A stretch of 64,000 nucleotides of DNA from Tabrizicola sp. TH137 (GCF_002855575.1 NZ_PKRQ01000002.1:372001-436000); one strand, 5' to 3'. Shown: positions 16,115-25,929, counted from the first letter of the stretch. The notes: generated by a model from the sequence alone, not told the origin. Made by a program: numbers and translations.

Positions 16115-17006
16115 ATTGAGTGGTCTGGTAAATCTCGTTGATCCAGTTGCCATATAGAAGATGCGCGTGACTTCTCCAGCGATTGAGGGGCGGCCGCGTC
16201 GGATTGTCTTCGGGGTAGTAGTTCATGGGCACGTTGATCGGTGTGCCATTCGCCACGTCGCGATCATATTCCTGCTTCAGCGTATCGCTGTCATATTCGA
16301 AGTGATTGAAGATATAGAGCGCGCGGTGGCCCGGATCCTCGACGAGGCAGGGCCCCACCTCCTCGGAGCCGAGCAGGGTCCGCAGCCCGGGCCGCGCGTC
16401 GATTTCGGCCTGTCGCATCTCGGTCCAGCGGCTGACGGGGATCACGAAATCATCCGAAAAGCCGCGCAGATAGGGCGAGGTCGGCGCGAGATTGCGGTGC
16501 CGGAAACAGCCAAAGGCCTTTTTCGGCAGCATGTGCTTTGCCACCCCATGGAAATGGTTGATCATCGCCATGCCGCCCCAGCAGACACCGAAGGTGGAAT
16601 GCACATGGGTCTGCGTCCAGTCGAAGACCTCGCAAAGTTCGTCCCAATAGGTCACTTCCTCGAAGGGCAGATGCTCGATCGGGGCGCCGGTGATGATCAG
16701 CCCGTCGAACTTTTCTGCCTTCAACTCCTGGAAGGGGCGATAGAAGGTTTCCATGTGCTCGGCGGCGGTGTTGCGGGTCTGATGCTCGGTCATGCGGATC
16801 AGATGCAGGTCGATCTGCAACGGCGTCGCGCCGATCAGACGGGCGAACTGGTTCTCCGTCTGGATCTTCTTCGGCATCAGGTTGAGAAGGCCGATGCGGA
16901 GCGGACGGATATCCTGCCGCGCCGCCCGTTCGGGCGACATGACCATGACGCCTTCGTTCCGCAGAACGTCGAAGGCGGGCAGGGTCTCGGGCAGGGTGAT
17001 GGGCAT
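16089..17006 (-). CDS. metA: Homoserine O-acyltransferase (MetA family)
   Basis: First committed step of methionine synthesis: acyl transfer from succinyl-CoA or acetyl-CoA to homoserine. The product is 305 residues, the family norm, from ATG 17006 ([20 protein letters not shown]). The catalytic Cys lies in GVCWGGMAM (about 142), with His/Glu in [10 protein letters not shown] (about 235-237). MetA enzymes differ in acyl donor (succinyl versus acetyl) by one pocket residue and I do not assign the donor. No SAM riboswitch of recognisable form lies in the 70 nt before the start. It converges with nothing and is divergent from the 17132 gene. Confidence 0.95.
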   Translation of the reverse strand: MPITLPETLPAFDVLRNEGVMVMSPERAARQDIRPLRIGLLNLMPKKIQTENQFARLIGATPLQIDLHLIRMTEHQTRNTAAEHMETFYRPFQELKAEKFDGLIITGAPIEHLPFEEVTYWDELCEVFDWTQTHVHSTFGVCWGGMAMINHFHGVAKHMLPKKAFGCFRHRNLAPTSPYLRGFSDDFVIPVSRWTEMRQAEIDARPGLRTLLGSEEVGPCLVEDPGHRALYIFNHFEYDSDTLKQEYDRDVANGTPINVPMNYYPEDNPTRPPLNRWRSHAHLLYGNWINEIYQTTQYEIAKIGT

Positions 17007-17131
17007 GGCATCCTCGGGCAGCATAGCGCGACCCCGTGACGTAATCGCAAACGCTGTGAACATCAAGAAGGGTGAGGTGGCCGCTTGACGCGGGGGAGAG
17101 GGCGCCGCAGGCTGAGGCTTCGTCAGGGAAT

Positions 17132-17800
17132 ATGACCATGCTGCGCCTGATCCTTTGGCTGACCGCTCTGCTTGCCGCGCCGCCTGTCTTGGCGCAGGAG
17201 GTGGACCCGATGGCAGAGCAACGCTGCGTCTGGTCCTGTCTGGCCAATTCGCCGGGGGCAGAGAGCGACGAATATGCGGCCTGCGTCGCCCGTCTGTGTG
17301 AAGCGATGGGGCAGGTAACGGCGACGGAGCCCGAGGGGCTGGCCCTTTCGCCGCGGCCGCAGCCCCGCCCGCCGCAGTCCCTGCCGCAGGAGGCGGGGGC
17401 GGTGCCGCCGCCGATGCCGGAGACCCCCCTTGAAGCGGAGGGTTGGACCTTCGGGCCGGGGGAAGGCGGGCAAGGCATGTTCGCCGGCACCAGCGATCCG
17501 GTCACGGGTGTCCGGGTGGATTGGCTTTGTGGGAAGGGGCGCCCGTCGGTGCTGGCGCTGTCGCCCTATGCGGGCGGCGCGCGGGTGACAGTGACGGTGG
17601 ATGGGCGGGTGCGCGAGGTCGATCTGGTCATCGAGGGCGAGGCCGGATACGCGCCCATCGGCCTTTCTGATCCGCTTTTCCTGCATCTGGCCTCTGGTCC
17701 GGAGTTCGAGGTGGCGGATGGGGCAGGGCGGGTGATCGGGCGGTTTACCATGGCAGGCGCGCCCCTTGCCATCGGCCAGGCCGAAGGGCGTTGTCGGTGA
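17132..17800 (+). CDS. Secreted hypothetical protein with paired cysteines
   Basis: A 222-residue protein with a Sec signal peptide ([22 protein letters not shown], cleaved after AQ) and a periplasmic mature part. Near the mature N-terminus two Cys pairs occur (RCVWSC and ACVARLC), suggesting disulfides. A Pro-rich linker (about 70-100) precedes a beta-rich C-terminal domain. I do not recognise the family. ATG 17132 or 17138 are both possible. Its 3' end abuts the convergent ATPase gene: the stops are adjacent. Confidence 0.7.
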   Translation: MTMLRLILWLTALLAAPPVLAQEVDPMAEQRCVWSCLANSPGAESDEYAACVARLCEAMGQVTATEPEGLALSPRPQPRPPQSLPQEAGAVPPPMPETPLEAEGWTFGPGEGGQGMFAGTSDPVTGVRVDWLCGKGRPSVLALSPYAGGARVTVTVDGRVREVDLVIEGEAGYAPIGLSDPLFLHLASGPEFEVADGAGRVIGRFTMAGAPLAIGQAEGRCR

Positions 17801-18667
17801 TCAGGGCGCTTTGCGGCGGTCAATGGCGCGGGCGATCAGGTCGTCAAAGCCCACAGCATCGGTGACCTGCGCCACCTCTTCCGCCGTGACGGTCACGCCC
17901 CATTCGGCCATCGCGGCATAGCGCGGCTGGCGATGATCCAGCAGCCGGGCATAGCCGAACCGCAGGAAGGCATCGGGATCGACCTGATCCTCCGGCTTGC
18001 CCTCCTGCGCGAGGTATTCCGCCCAGAGTCCGGCCAGGAAATCGGGCTGGTAGTAGATCGGCTTCGGCGCGCGGTCGAAGCGGCGCACCAGTTCGGCGCG
18101 ATGCGCCTCGGACCCCTTGATCCAGACCATCAGAAGGGTTCCGGAAAGTGCCGCCATCACCGGATCGTTGCGGTCGGTCGCATCCACGACCTCGCAGATC
18201 GAACCGCCGCTGTCGCAGACGAAGTTGGAATATCCGTAAATGTCGCGCGCCCGGTCAATGAAGCGCAGCGTGTCATGCAGCGCCGCGATTTCCGCTTCGC
18301 GGTGCTGCGCCTGCCGCGTGCAGTATTCCGCGAAGGGCACCCCACCGCGCGCCGGATCGCCCGGCTTGCCCAGATAGGTCGAAAGCGGGGCCAGATTGTC
18401 GAAGGTGATGTTGGAGGCGATATAGACGCTGTCCGTCATCAGCAGTTCCCGCAGCAGCGGCACCTTCATCGCCTCGCGCTTGAAGTTGTCGGCGATGTAT
18501 TCGCCCATGTAGCGCGTGCCGATGCGGTAATCGACGGAGTAGTGAAACCAGCCACCGGCATCGCGCAGAAGGTTGGAAAGATGGGTCTTGCCCAGCCCCG
18601 ACATCCCGAAGAGCAGCACGCGCTTTTCCCGTGCCGCCCGGAACTCGGCCCCGCTTGCATAGATCAT
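17801..18667 (-). CDS. P-loop ATPase of unknown role
   Basis: A 288-residue soluble protein. After MIYASGAEFRAAREKRVLLFG the Walker A GMSGLGKTH (about 21-29) marks an NTP-binding fold. A possible Walker B/acidic strand is NFVCDSGGSICEVVD near 152-166. The rest is helical with no membrane segment. The gene looks like one of the conserved but uncharacterised ATPases of Rhodobacteraceae; I assign no process. ATG 18667 is used because its protein N-terminus is compact. Its stop is adjacent to the stop of the convergent secreted-protein gene. Confidence 0.75.
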   Translation of the reverse strand: MIYASGAEFRAAREKRVLLFGMSGLGKTHLSNLLRDAGGWFHYSVDYRIGTRYMGEYIADNFKREAMKVPLLRELLMTDSVYIASNITFDNLAPLSTYLGKPGDPARGGVPFAEYCTRQAQHREAEIAALHDTLRFIDRARDIYGYSNFVCDSGGSICEVVDATDRNDPVMAALSGTLLMVWIKGSEAHRAELVRRFDRAPKPIYYQPDFLAGLWAEYLAQEGKPEDQVDPDAFLRFGYARLLDHRQPRYAAMAEWGVTVTAEEVAQVTDAVGFDDLIARAIDRRKAP

Positions 18668-18732
18668 CGCCCGCTCTCCCATCCTGCCCCTGCGTGATAG
18701 CGAAGCGCCCGGGGAATTTCACGCGGAAAAGC

Positions 18733-18762
18733 AAAGGCCCCGCATCGGGGATGCGGGGCCTT
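18733..18762 (-). terminator. Rho-independent terminator of the FadL-like gene
   Basis: Perfect inverted repeat with arms of 13 bp (AAGGCCCCGCATC type) and a short loop; on the minus strand it is followed by TTTGCTTTTCC (18733-18723). Confidence 0.85.
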
Positions 18763-18780
18763 CGGTCCTATCGGACCGGT

Positions 18781-19938
18781 TCAGAAGCTGTAGCCGACCG
18801 TCAGGCCGAAGCCCACCGCCGAGTTGCCCTCAAAACGGGTGCCGGACCCATCGACCGCATCGCCAACCTCGGCATATTCGATGCCGCCGGTGATCTTCAT
18901 TCCGTCCTGACGCCAGGTCGCACCGATGCCGAAGCCCTTCGTTCCGTCGGTCGGGGCCAGGCGCGACGCGATGCCGCCATTCGCCTTTTCATAGGTGGCG
19001 CGGGCGAAGACCGAGAGGTTGTCGCTCAACCGCCGACCGAGGCCCAGTTGCCAGGTCACGACGTTGTTGTCGAAATCGGTGATGTTGTCGTTGAAGTTGG
19101 CGTTGAACACCGGCGGGCGAACTTCCCAGACCGTCCATTCCGCATAGCGGACAGAACCGAAGAGAAGCGTGTCTTCCGCAATCCCCGTCTGGAAATCCAG
19201 CGTGAAGGCATCCGGGATTTCCACAGTCGTCACGCCTGCCGCGTTGATCGCGCCCGCGACGGCAAAGGTCTCGGTCGTGGCAAAGCTGTGCGTCACGCCG
19301 CTTTCATAGGTCAGACCGATCCGCAGCGCGATATCGGGGCGTTCATAGGCGGCCCCGACGATCACGCCGACCTGACCATCCTTCGCACCCTGCGCCGAAT
19401 AGGCAAGGGTCCCGGCCGGAGCCAGACCCGCAAGGGGATTGCCCGCAGCGGCAAGGCCCGCGCGGATGAACTGGTCGGGCAGAGTGATCTGCGCCTCGGA
19501 CTCCACATAGCGCAGGCCGCCGTAGACGGAGAAATTCTCGTCGAACTTGTATTTCAGCACGGCCGCAATCTGCTGGCTGTCCCAGGTGGCTGTCAGGCCG
19601 TTATACAGGCCCTGCGAATAGGCCGAGTCCGCACCATAGGGCGTGTTGATGAAGACCGCATAGGACAGGCTGTCATTGATGTCCGACTTGTAGGCGAAGG
19701 ACAGGTTCGTGTAGCTGCCCGCCATGTTGCCGGTCTGCGTACCCAGCGCGGCAGCGGCACCCGTATAGGTGCCCGTCACATCGGGTTGCACATTGGAAAA
19801 ACCCAGTTCGATATACCGCCCCGCCTCGAACAGGGCAGAGTAAGCAATCCGCGACCGGTCGATGCCGCCTGCCTGCGCCGTCAGGGTTCCAACCACCAGC
19901 GCGGTGGTTGCCCCCAGCATTGTTTTCATCATCACCAT
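18781..19938 (-). CDS. FadL/OmpP1-like outer membrane protein
   Basis: A 385-residue outer-membrane beta-barrel of the long-chain fatty acid/aromatic hydrocarbon transporter family. The signal peptide MMKTMLGATTALVVGTLTAQAGG is cleaved near AQA, the mature N-terminus starts with the hatch-type segment GGIDRSRIAYSALFEAGRY, and the protein ends in GFGLTVGYSF with the terminal aromatic that marks barrel proteins. Successive ATGs at 19938, 19932 and 19929 follow GGAGGAGTAAAGGG; the later ones have better spacing. It has its own strong terminator. Confidence 0.88.
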   Translation of the reverse strand: MVMMKTMLGATTALVVGTLTAQAGGIDRSRIAYSALFEAGRYIELGFSNVQPDVTGTYTGAAAALGTQTGNMAGSYTNLSFAYKSDINDSLSYAVFINTPYGADSAYSQGLYNGLTATWDSQQIAAVLKYKFDENFSVYGGLRYVESEAQITLPDQFIRAGLAAAGNPLAGLAPAGTLAYSAQGAKDGQVGVIVGAAYERPDIALRIGLTYESGVTHSFATTETFAVAGAINAAGVTTVEIPDAFTLDFQTGIAEDTLLFGSVRYAEWTVWEVRPPVFNANFNDNITDFDNNVVTWQLGLGRRLSDNLSVFARATYEKANGGIASRLAPTDGTKGFGIGATWRQDGMKITGGIEYAEVGDAVDGSGTRFEGNSAVGFGLTVGYSF

Positions 19939-20029
19939 GATCCCTTTACTCCTCCCGCGCTCATCCCCATGAGCGTCCTCGGGATAACGGTATGTGCGGG
20001 CGGAATTACGGTCAATTCATGACGCCACG

Positions 20030-20923
20030 TCACGGATTTGTGACTGGTGGCACTGTTGCAGGCTTGCGCGTCTCGGCCCGGATATTGGCCCAGTTGCCAA
20101 GGAAGATGATCGCCGCGCCCAGCAGGACAAGGGGATCCAGCGGTTCGGCATAGAACAGCATCCCCACGGCTGCGATCACCGGCAGGCGGGCAAAGTCGAT
20201 CGGCATCACAAAGCTTGCCGGGGCCAGCGACAGGGCCGTGGTCAGGCACAGATGCGCGAGGACGCCGCAGAAGCCGATCAGCAGGAGCCAGGGCAGGGTC
20301 TCTGCCGTGGGCAGGTGGATCATCCCGTCCCAGCCGGCCGTCACCAGACCGAAGACAAACTGCATCACGGTCAACCAGAACAGGATCGACACGATGCTTT
20401 CGCCCTGCGTCAGCTTCTTCGTCAGGATGTTCGTCGCGGCAAAGCAGACCGCGCTCGCCGCCGCGGCCAGGACGCCGGGATCAAGGTCGCTGAAATCCGG
20501 GCGGGCCACCAGCAGGATGCCGATGAACCCCATCACCGCCGCAAGCAGGCGCGGTCGTGTCAGCCTTTCCCCAAGAACCAGTGGCGACAGCAGGATGACC
20601 CAGACGGGCGAGGTGAATTCCAGCGCGAAGACCTGCGCCAGCGGGATCATCGTCAGGGCCCAGAACCACAGGTTCTGCCCGGTGAAATGGATGGCATTCC
20701 GCACCAGATGCTGGCCCAGCCGGTCGCGCCGAATCTCTGCCAGGCGGCCCAGCATCCCGCCAATGACCAGGACAAGCGACAGGCCCACCACCGACCGCCA
20801 CATCATGATCTCGAACGTGTCATGCACCCCCGACACCGACCGCGCAGCAATCGCCATGGCCGTGAAGGAAACGATGGAACCTGTCATCCAGAGCGCTGCG
20901 GCGATGGGGCGATGTGTCGTCAT
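20030..20923 (-). CDS. EamA (DMT superfamily) transporter
   Basis: Integral inner-membrane protein of 297 residues with about ten transmembrane helices, formed by two EamA repeats (about 8-140 and 150-285). The first repeat shows the typical MWRSVVGLSLVLVIGG, and the second GLLVAR-type loops at its beginning. Family members export amino acids, nucleosides or other metabolites; the substrate is not evident. It lies 91 nt upstream of the FadL-like gene on the same strand, too far to be sure of a common transcript. Confidence 0.88.
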   Translation of the reverse strand: MTTHRPIAAALWMTGSIVSFTAMAIAARSVSGVHDTFEIMMWRSVVGLSLVLVIGGMLGRLAEIRRDRLGQHLVRNAIHFTGQNLWFWALTMIPLAQVFALEFTSPVWVILLSPLVLGERLTRPRLLAAVMGFIGILLVARPDFSDLDPGVLAAAASAVCFAATNILTKKLTQGESIVSILFWLTVMQFVFGLVTAGWDGMIHLPTAETLPWLLLIGFCGVLAHLCLTTALSLAPASFVMPIDFARLPVIAAVGMLFYAEPLDPLVLLGAAIIFLGNWANIRAETRKPATVPPVTNP

Positions 20924-20977
20924 GCCGAGGACAGTTCATCCCGGGCGCGGGAATGTCCAGACCTGCCGTCGCCCCGC

Positions 20978-21235
20978 TCAATCCTCGTCGGGATCACGGC
21001 AGAGGATCAGGCAGAGCGTGGCCAGCGGCAAGGCGACGAACAGCGTCAGCATGGCAAGGCCGTGCCGCCCCGCCAGCAAGGCCATCAGGGCAAGACCCGC
21101 CGCCACCAGCAGGATGACGGGGGCAACGACAAGCCTCAGCCACGGCCAGCGCGCCAGCCCGGCGCGCAGATGCCCCCCCAGGCGGACCAGCGGCGACGCG
21201 GCCCGCGCCACGGCTTGGACGAAGTCTTCGGTCAT
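20978..21235 (-). CDS. Small membrane protein, hypothetical
   Basis: An 85-residue protein from ATG 21235. After an amphipathic N-terminus (MTEDFVQAVARAASPLVRLG) come two adjacent hydrophobic segments (LRLVVAPVILLVAAGLALMALLAG and LAMLTLFVALPLATLCLIL), and an acidic tail RDPDED. Two transmembrane helices are thus predicted. No family is recognised. It is on the same strand as the EamA gene, 54 nt upstream. Support is coding composition and good hydropathy pattern only. Confidence 0.5.
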   Translation of the reverse strand: MTEDFVQAVARAASPLVRLGGHLRAGLARWPWLRLVVAPVILLVAAGLALMALLAGRHGLAMLTLFVALPLATLCLILCRDPDED

Positions 21236-21370
21236 CTCTCCCGATCTGTCTTGCAAGCGTCCCTCATCCCCTACGGATGGAATATGGCATATTTTCGGAA
21301 CGGAATTCACTCCCGCCTGCCATGGCGCCAGAGCGGCCCGGGTTCCGGGTCGATCTTGCTTGCGACATGG

Positions 21371-22144
21371 TCAATACCCTGCCGTAAGCCCGAAATCCAG
21401 CAGGACGCTGGCCCCGGTCACCCCTGCGCTGGCAGGGGACAGCAGGAAGGCCACCTGTGCCGCCACCTCTTCGGCCGTCAGGAAACGCGCGCTTTCGCCC
21501 TGCGGGTAAAGCGCAAGAAGGCGGGAAAGATAGGCCTCAGGGTCACCGTCGCCATAACGCTCTGCCTGATGGTCCAGCATCGGCGTGCGGATGTCGGACG
21601 GGCAGAGGGCGTTGACCCTGATGCCCTTCGGCGCCAGTTCGCGCGCCAGCGCCCGCGTCATCAGCACCAGCCCCCCCTTCGAGGCGCAATAGATCGCCGC
21701 CCCCGCATTGCCCATGATTCCGGCATCCGAGGCGATGTTGACAATCGCCCCGCGCGTCTGTGACAGGGCCGGGATGGCGCGGGATGACAGGAAAAAGGCG
21801 GCCTTCAGGTTCACGTCAAGACAGCGGTTCCACTCCGCCTCTGTCGCAAGCTCGGACGGACCCTCGACCCAGACTCCCGCCGCGTTGACCAGCGCGTCGA
21901 TCCGTCCGAAACGGGCAACCGTCTGCGTGACAACTGCCTCGCAGGCCGCGATGTCGCGCAGATCGGCCCCGATCCGCAGGGCAGACGGCACCGCCTCAAG
22001 GCCCGCGGCGGGCAGATCGGTCGCCACGACCTCTGCCCCGAGAGCGGCCAGCAATCGCGCCACCGCGCCGCCGACCCCGCCCGCGGCCCCGGTCACCACG
22101 ATGGTCTTCGCCGAAAAGAGTCCGGGCGCAAAGATACCCTCCAT
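21371..22144 (-). CDS. SDR family oxidoreductase
   Basis: A 257-residue classical short-chain dehydrogenase. The cofactor motif TGAAGGVGGAVA (about 18-29) lies in the first Rossmann unit; the catalytic Tyr-x3-Lys is YCASK (about 152-156), and the C-terminus has the substrate loop RTPMLDHQAERYGD. The second strand's acidic end (VVATDLPAAGL) favours NAD over NADP. It starts 3 nt after the stop of the Zn-dehydrogenase gene, so the two form an operon of paired polyol/sugar-type oxidoreductases. The substrate is unknown. Confidence 0.88.
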   Translation of the reverse strand: MEGIFAPGLFSAKTIVVTGAAGGVGGAVARLLAALGAEVVATDLPAAGLEAVPSALRIGADLRDIAACEAVVTQTVARFGRIDALVNAAGVWVEGPSELATEAEWNRCLDVNLKAAFFLSSRAIPALSQTRGAIVNIASDAGIMGNAGAAIYCASKGGLVLMTRALARELAPKGIRVNALCPSDIRTPMLDHQAERYGDGDPEAYLSRLLALYPQGESARFLTAEEVAAQVAFLLSPASAGVTGASVLLDFGLTAGY

Positions 22145-22147
22145 CCG

Positions 22148-23143
22148 TCAGCCACCCGGCAGGACGATGGCGCGGATTTCCCCCGGTCGCGCGGGGTTCG
22201 CGATGGCCGCCGCCGCCTCGTTCAGCGGCAGGGTGCGCGAGATCAGCGGATCAAGCCGCACCCGCCCGGCTGCGATCATCGCCGCCGCACGGTCCTGCGT
22301 GAAGGGATTGATGAAGGAGGACAGGAACTGCACCTCGCGGAAAAGCAGATCGAAAGGCTCGATCTGGACTTTCTGGCCCGCCGAAAGGACACCAAGGATC
22401 ACCACCCGCCCGCCATCGCGCGCCAGCCGGGGGGCGCTTTCGACCGTCTCGCTGACGCCCGCGCATTCCACCACCAGATCCGCCCCATTCGGCCAGATCG
22501 CCCGCGCCTCAGCCTCACTTCCCGCCGCCTCTGCCGCGCCCAGGCTGCGCCCCAGCGCCTGTTTGCTGTCCGACCGCGTGACCAGCATCACCTCGGCCCC
22601 CGCCAGCGCACAGAGTTGCAGCGCCAGCATCCCGATGACCCCGCCGCCAAGGATCATCACCCGTTCACCCGCCACGGGCGCGCCGATGTCGATGCCGTGG
22701 ATGGTGCAGGCCAGCGGCTCGCAAAAGGCCCCATGCAGAGGGTCGAGATCGGAGGGCAGAAGATGCGCCTTGTGGGCCGGAAAGGCGCAGAATTCCGCAA
22801 AACCGCCATCGCGCCCAAGTCCGGTCGCCACATTCCTGAGGCACAGGTTCACCCGCCCCCGGCGGCAGTTCTCGCAGGTTCCGCACCATGTGTTCGGATC
22901 GCAGGTGACCCGCGCGCCTTCGGGCAGCGAAACGCCCTCACCGCAGGCGACCACGATCCCCGCGAATTCATGCCCCAGCGTCAGGGGCGGCTTTGACGGA
23001 AACGTCCCATGCAGCAAATGACGGTCCGTCCCGCAGATGCCGCAAGCCTCCACCCGGATCAGCACTTCGCCCGGGGCAGGGGTGGGGATGGGCACATCAG
23101 CCGTGCGCACATCGCCGATAGAAAAAAGTCGTGTGGCCTTCAT
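22148..23143 (-). CDS. Zinc-dependent medium-chain alcohol dehydrogenase
   Basis: A 331-residue medium-chain dehydrogenase related to sorbitol, threonine and galactitol dehydrogenases. Catalytic zinc ligands are in CGICGTDRHLLHG (about 34-46) and GHEFAG (about 58-63). The structural-zinc loop is the Cys-rich CDPNTWCGTCENCRRGRVNLC (about 81-101, slightly interrupted). The cofactor site is ILGGGVIGML (about 164-173). It is the first gene of the pair with the SDR gene. Both would act on a sugar alcohol or related secondary alcohol, but no transporter is adjacent to say which. Confidence 0.9.
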   Translation of the reverse strand: MKATRLFSIGDVRTADVPIPTPAPGEVLIRVEACGICGTDRHLLHGTFPSKPPLTLGHEFAGIVVACGEGVSLPEGARVTCDPNTWCGTCENCRRGRVNLCLRNVATGLGRDGGFAEFCAFPAHKAHLLPSDLDPLHGAFCEPLACTIHGIDIGAPVAGERVMILGGGVIGMLALQLCALAGAEVMLVTRSDSKQALGRSLGAAEAAGSEAEARAIWPNGADLVVECAGVSETVESAPRLARDGGRVVILGVLSAGQKVQIEPFDLLFREVQFLSSFINPFTQDRAAAMIAAGRVRLDPLISRTLPLNEAAAAIANPARPGEIRAIVLPGG

Positions 23144-23201
23144 TGTGCTGTCCTCCCGCAGCCATAGGGGCAGGCAGAGTCAAGAAGGTCAATCCTGCCC
23201 G

Positions 23202-23999
23202 TCAGCGCTGCGCCAGCACATCATAATGCGTGCCAGATCCGATCTTCTCGAACTTCCTAAATCCGGCATCCCGTAGCATGGTCTCGAAGCTGCCGGCGTC
23301 CAGCCAGGCTTCATCGCACTCATAGAAGATCATGCTGATGTCTTCGGCGAGGCTCGACTTCAACAATTCCTTCACGACCACGGGTTCGTGCCCTTCTACG
23401 TCGATCTTGACGACGATGGGCAAGCCGGGGATCCGGCGCCAACGGAGCAGACCAACAGCATCAACAAGCTCGATCTCGATGGCGCGCAGCGATGTCGAAC
23501 CTTCCGAGGAACGCAGGCTTGCGCCGCCGGAATGACTTTCATTCAGATGGATGACAGTACGTCCAACCTGTCCAGAGACGGCCGCCTCGATCACCTCGAC
23601 CGAACCAGATACGGCGTTCAAGGCCAGGTTCTTTCGCAGAAGTGCCGCAGTTCCTGGCACTGGTTCGAATGCAACGCAGCCCCTGCAATTGGGGTTACGT
23701 GCAGCAAGAATGGAATAAAGGCCCTGATTGGCACCGATGTCCATGAAATGAAAGTCCCTGCCAATCCCGGCAATCAGGTCCGACAGGTAATTCCCGTAGC
23801 TGCCATAGACGTAGAATCTGAACGTCGTATCCTGCCAGTTCGCGGCAAGCCGGATGCCGTAAGCCGAGGAAACAACGGGACGTCGAAGTCCGCGCTGCAA
23901 CGCAACCACAACCCGGTAAGCCCGATTTTTCAGGCGCCGGGTCAGTCCGCCAAGCCCTTCGGTTCGATAAACTGCGACCGCGCGGTCAAACTTCTTCAC
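23202..23999 (-). CDS. FkbM family methyltransferase
   Basis: A 265-residue SAM-dependent methyltransferase. The SAM site is FHFMDIGANQGLYSIL (about 84-99), with the acidic end of strand 2 in VAFEPVPGT and the FkbM-specific IVVKIDVEGHEPVVV near 196-210. Such enzymes O-methylate sugars of surface glycans and natural products. The start is GTG at 23999 with no ATG in frame nearby. Its G+C content is visibly below the flanking genes by eye, hinting at acquisition together with polysaccharide functions. No sugar biosynthesis cluster is adjacent. Confidence 0.88.
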   Translation of the reverse strand: MKKFDRAVAVYRTEGLGGLTRRLKNRAYRVVVALQRGLRRPVVSSAYGIRLAANWQDTTFRFYVYGSYGNYLSDLIAGIGRDFHFMDIGANQGLYSILAARNPNCRGCVAFEPVPGTAALLRKNLALNAVSGSVEVIEAAVSGQVGRTVIHLNESHSGGASLRSSEGSTSLRAIEIELVDAVGLLRWRRIPGLPIVVKIDVEGHEPVVVKELLKSSLAEDISMIFYECDEAWLDAGSFETMLRDAGFRKFEKIGSGTHYDVLAQR

Positions 24000-24076
24000 G
24001 TCTGCATGCCAATCTGATCTTGTTCAGTGGAAACCTGCGGCACTCGAACGACTGTCGAAATCACATCACGTAAAGG

Positions 24077-24355
24077 TTAATTCCGCAACTCCTCAACCCT
24101 GAAATCACGCAGGATGCCCTTCGTGGCCGCAAACCAGGCGCTCTCACGGGTGCGGGCCTGATGCGCGTCAAAGGCGGCGCGGTCGCGGAAGCTTTCCATG
24201 ACATCGAAGATCATCGGATCATCCGTCTCGTCGATGCTGAAGGACAGACACCCCGCCTCCGCCCGCGTCGCCGCGACATGCGCGGGGCGATGCTCCAGCA
24301 CCGCCGCCCGTTCCGCCTCGCTCATGCAGACCAGTCGTCCCGACAGCCGGATCAT
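24077..24355 (-). CDS. Antibiotic biosynthesis monooxygenase domain protein (quinol-monooxygenase-like)
   Basis: A 92-residue small alpha/beta barrel protein from ATG 24355 ([13 protein letters not shown]). It has the ABM pattern [19 protein letters not shown] and the [17 protein letters not shown] strand-helix (about 52-70). Family members oxidise quinols without cofactors, or act as dimers of unknown substrate. Its start overlaps the guaA stop by ATGA, so translation is coupled to GMP synthase. A longer frame begins at 24391 inside guaA but lacks family features. Confidence 0.8.
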   Translation of the reverse strand: MIRLSGRLVCMSEAERAAVLEHRPAHVAATRAEAGCLSFSIDETDDPMIFDVMESFRDRAAFDAHQARTRESAWFAATKGILRDFRVEELRN

Positions 24356-25929
24356 TCGAGTTCGATCGTCCCGGGCGGCTTCGACGTGCAATCGTAGAAG
24401 ACGCGGTTCACACCCGGCACCTCGTTGATGATCCGCGTGGCGGTCTCGCCGAGGAAATCATGGGTGAAGGGGTAGTAATCCGCCGTCATGCCGTCAACCG
24501 AGGTCACGGCGCGCAGGGCCAGCGCATAATCATAGGTGCGCCCGTCGCCCATTACGCCGACGGTTCGCATCGGAAGGATCGCGGCGAAGGCCTGCCAGAT
24601 GTCGTCGTAAAGCCCGTGCTTGCGGATCTGGTCGATATAGACGGCATCGGCGCGGCGCAGGATATCCAGCTTCTCGCGCGTGATCTCGCCGGGGCAGCGG
24701 ATGGCAAGGCCGGGGCCGGGGAAGGGGTGGCGGCCGATGAAGGCATCCGGCAGGCCCAGTTCGCGGCCCAATGCGCGCACTTCGTCCTTGAACAGCTCGC
24801 GCAGGGGTTCGACCAGTTTCATCCCCATCTTCTCCGGCAGGCCGCCCACATTGTGATGCGACTTGATGGTGACCGACGGGCCACCCGAGAAGGAGACGCT
24901 TTCGATCACATCCGGGTAGAGTGTGCCTTGCGCGAGGAAGGTGGCCCCGCCCACGGATTTTGCATGTTTTTCGAAAACCTCGATGAAGAGGCGGCCGATG
25001 GTCTTGCGCTTCACCTCCGGGTCGGACACGCCCTCGAGCGCGCCGAGGAACAGGTCGCTTTCATCGGCATGGATGAGCGGCATGTTGTAATGATCGCGGA
25101 ACATGGTGACGACCTGTTCCGCCTCGCCCAGACGCAGAAGGCCGTGATCGACGAAGACGCAGGTCAGTTGGTCCCCGATCGCCTCGTGGATCAGGACGGC
25201 GGCGACAGAGCTGTCCACACCGCCCGACAGGCCGCAGATCACCTTCTGGTCGCCGACCTGTTCGCGGATCTTACGGATCGCTTCCTCGCGATAGGCGCCC
25301 ATCGTCCAGTCGCCCTTGAAGCCGGCGAGGCGGATGAAATTCTCATAGAGTTTCGCGCCCTTCGGGGTGTGGTGCACCTCGGGGTGAAACTGGACGGCGT
25401 AGAAATGGCGTTCCGGGTTCGCAGTGATGGCGAAAGGCGCGTTGGGCGAGGTGCCCAGCACCTGAAAGCCCGGCGCGATCGCGGAGACGTGGTCGCCATG
25501 CGACATCCAGACCTGTTCGCGCCCGCCATGGCCATCATCGGTGTCGAACCAGCCCGACAGGATGGGATGGGTCGTCGGCGTGGGGGTCACAAAGGCCCGG
25601 CCGAATTCGGCTGTGCCATGGCCGCGCTCCACCTTGCCGCCCAGGCAATGCATCATCACCTGCTGGCCATAGCAGATGCCGAGGATCGGGATGCCAAGAT
25701 CGAACACACCTTTCGGCGGCATCGGCGCGCCTTCGGCAAAGACCGAGGCGGGGCCGCCCGAGAAGATCACCGCCTTGGGGGCAAAGGCCGCAAGGAAGGC
25801 GTCATCCACCTTGTTGAAGGGATGGATCTCGCAATAGACGTTCAACTCGCGCAGTCGGCGCGCGATGAGCTGCGTCACCTGGCTGCCGAAGTCGATGATG
25901 AGAAGGCGGTCATGGATGCTCTGGGTCAT
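24352..25929 (-). CDS. guaA: GMP synthase (glutamine-hydrolysing)
   Basis: Last step of GMP synthesis: XMP + Gln + ATP to GMP. The 525-residue two-domain enzyme has an N-terminal class I glutaminase (nucleophile Cys in GICYGQQ, about 87-93; His-Glu in FHPEVHHT), an ATP-pyrophosphatase P-loop SGGVDSS (about 235-241), and a C-terminal dimerisation domain with RPFPG-type [12 protein letters not shown]. It ends [18 protein letters not shown], the conserved C-terminus. It overlaps the ABM-domain gene. Confidence 0.98.
   Translation of the reverse strand: MTQSIHDRLLIIDFGSQVTQLIARRLRELNVYCEIHPFNKVDDAFLAAFAPKAVIFSGGPASVFAEGAPMPPKGVFDLGIPILGICYGQQVMMHCLGGKVERGHGTAEFGRAFVTPTPTTHPILSGWFDTDDGHGGREQVWMSHGDHVSAIAPGFQVLGTSPNAPFAITANPERHFYAVQFHPEVHHTPKGAKLYENFIRLAGFKGDWTMGAYREEAIRKIREQVGDQKVICGLSGGVDSSVAAVLIHEAIGDQLTCVFVDHGLLRLGEAEQVVTMFRDHYNMPLIHADESDLFLGALEGVSDPEVKRKTIGRLFIEVFEKHAKSVGGATFLAQGTLYPDVIESVSFSGGPSVTIKSHHNVGGLPEKMGMKLVEPLRELFKDEVRALGRELGLPDAFIGRHPFPGPGLAIRCPGEITREKLDILRRADAVYIDQIRKHGLYDDIWQAFAAILPMRTVGVMGDGRTYDYALALRAVTSVDGMTADYYPFTHDFLGETATRIINEVPGVNRVFYDCTSKPPGTIELE

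Noticed and set aside
17007-17110. Possible SAM-II or SAM/SAH riboswitch upstream of metA
   Set aside because: The conserved pseudoknot segments of SAM-II are not found in the 100 nt before the start; a covariance search (Infernal with RF00521) would decide.
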